Shown here: piece after piece, positions 11,405 to 12,405 of the stretch
Numbering within the stretch: the first letter of the stretch is position 1
How the letters are laid out: every line of letters starts with the position of its first letter
Assembly (NCBI RefSeq): GCF_028618695.1
Contig: NZ_JAQIVI010000039.1
Location: 1-12,405 of the forward strand
Direction of reading: 5' to 3'
From: Natrinema soli
GTDB taxonomy: Archaea; Halobacteriota; Halobacteria; Halobacteriales; Natrialbaceae
Length of the DNA stretch: 12,405 bases
Program-made: the position numbers and the translations under genes
The notes under the pieces: model-generated
Seen by the model: the letters and a program-made list of their open reading frames with translations, nothing else
Told to the model about the DNA's origin: nothing
Databases searched by the model: none

Positions 11405-12405
11405 CTATCCATCGTCTTCCATCACAACCCGCGGATTCATCTGCTCCTGAACGAGCATCGTCTGAGCAACGTAACAGCAGAGGTCGTTCGAGGAGATTAC
11501 GATCGCGTTCCGACTGACGTGCCGGGGTTGAACTCCGTCAAGTCCTCAATCCGCTGTTCTAGTTCTGTGATTTCTTGACGCAACTCCTCGGCTTCTGGAT
11601 CGTCACTCAGCGCCAGTTGGTCTTTCAGTCCTTGGAGACGGCTTTCCTTGCTTTCCTCGTCAACCTCAGCTTTGCGGACGTACTCACGCTCGTCGATCTC
11701 ATACACCGCCGACTCTGAGAGTTCAGTCACCTCGAGCGCCTCATCGACCTTCTCGCGATCAACGGACATGAGCCGCTCGCGAGGGATGCCGGCGTCTTCG
11801 AGCACACGGAGCACCACCTCATCGGCTTTGAGCGAGCGGTTGCGTCGAGTCGTGCGTTGGACCGATCATACTGGCCGTATACTGGCTTATCGTGGTGAAG
11901 CCGGTCAAGAAGGACTTCACGGACCTCTGTCCGAAGATCGCCTGCATTCCGTTGGACATCCGAGAGTAGTGTATAGAGATTGATGAGCACTGGCGTCTCC
12001 CACTCGTCGAGTACCGCTGGATTATGCCGCTCGAGAGCGTCGATTAAGAGCAGCATGTCGGCGTAGACGTCAAGATCTGGTTCCGTCCGGTCTTGCTCCT
12101 GCTCGTCAGTGGAGGGAGAGACACCCGTGATGAGTTGCGAGGTTGTTGGCTCGTCGGTCTCAGTGAGCGTCCCCGCCCGGTCGTTGCACTCATACCGAGG
12201 GTGAAGACTCAGCACTGCCGCGTACGGTTCCGCGTCCAGGGGGAGCCGTTGGAGTTCGAATGTGCCCCCGGAGTCGGTGATTCGGCCGGCTAAAGTCTCG
12301 AATTGGTCGCGTTGCAACGGCTGCGAGTCGCCGGTATCAGTGAACTTGATCACGATACGAGACTCTTGAGCACTGGTAATACGAAACTGCTTCTCAGTGA
12401 GCGGT
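11405..12405 (-). pseudogene. Haloarchaeal protein of unknown function with two frameshifts, 5' end outside window
   Basis: Three minus-strand frames join into one protein. Frame one runs from the window edge (PLTEKQFRITSAQESRIVIK, FTDTGDSQPLQ) to HHDKPVYGQY near 11870. Frame two continues as QRTTRRNRSLKADEVVLRVL, EDAGIPRERLMSVDREKVDE, then EREYVRKAEVDEESKESRLQ and a coiled coil LRQEITELEQRIEDL to about 11515. Frame three gives RNAIVISSNDLCCYVAQTML, VQEQMNPRVVMEDDG and TAG at 11405-11407. Each switch is a one-base deletion of the same sense; at 11866 restoring one G gives YGSVQRTTRRNR. The total is over 330 residues. I recall similar conserved proteins in haloarchaeal plasmids and proviruses but no function. 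The charged coiled coil suggests oligomerisation. Confidence 0.65.

Noticed and set aside
10928..11578. A 216-codon plus-strand frame across 10928-11578
   Set aside because: It lies in codon register opposite the minus-strand pseudogene and its tail, the usual cause of long antisense frames in GC-rich DNA; its start is in C-rich low-complexity sequence and no domain is visible.
1..12405. CRISPR array, tRNA or rRNA genes
   Set aside because: No regularly spaced repeats of suitable length and no tRNA-like cloverleaf or rRNA signature were noticed on either strand.

Overview
The window reads as haloarchaeal DNA (class Halobacteria). Most predicted proteins are acidic. Several genes start directly about 26-28 bases below a TATA-like box, as leaderless archaeal transcripts do. 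The insertion sequences resemble haloarchaeal types (ISH3-, ISH1- and ISH11-like), and there is a Tat-type lipoprotein signal. The density of insertion sequences, gene remnants and small regulators, with no housekeeping gene, suggests a plasmid or genomic island. Names rest on motif recognition by eye; no database search was possible.

Layout. 1-680: 3' part of an ISH3-like transposase. 1013-1542: ribbon-helix-helix/coiled-coil protein followed 2 bases later by a tiny zinc-ribbon protein. 1563-2162 (-): Tat lipoprotein. 2335-2894: colliding gene remnants. 2918-3259 (-): small zinc-ribbon protein. 3389-6157: an unusually long ISH1-type (IS5 family) element bounded by terminal inverted repeats and an 8-bp target duplication. 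Besides its transposase it carries a small multidrug-export-like membrane protein and a divergent TrmB-type regulator. 6186-6626 (-): small membrane protein. 6777-7016: a doubtful reading frame with a hairpin.

7022-8382 (-) is a compact regulatory cluster: a frameshifted gene, a sigma-region-4-like helix-turn-helix protein, and a winged-helix/PemK-MazF-like pair with an ATGA overlap that looks like a toxin-antitoxin module. 8573-9088 encodes a membrane-anchored protein with a SHOCT/DUF1707-like segment and a helix-hairpin-helix region. 9116-10603 holds three tiny frames in an operon-like row; the middle one is split by an ISH11-like element (9306-10374, 7-bp target duplication) and becomes continuous again if the element is removed. 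10703-10927 is a truncated membrane-protein N-terminus, followed by a structured, probably non-coding stretch with a strong hairpin (11053-11146). 11405-12405 (-) is a haloarchaeal gene of unknown function broken by two apparent single-base deletions.

The most notable object is the 2.77-kb cargo-carrying ISH1-type element. The matching 8-bp duplications imply that transposase, exporter-like gene and regulator moved as one unit. A second theme is frequent apparent single-base frameshifts (near 2740, 8286, 11515 and 11866), which means either real gene decay or indel errors in the sequence.
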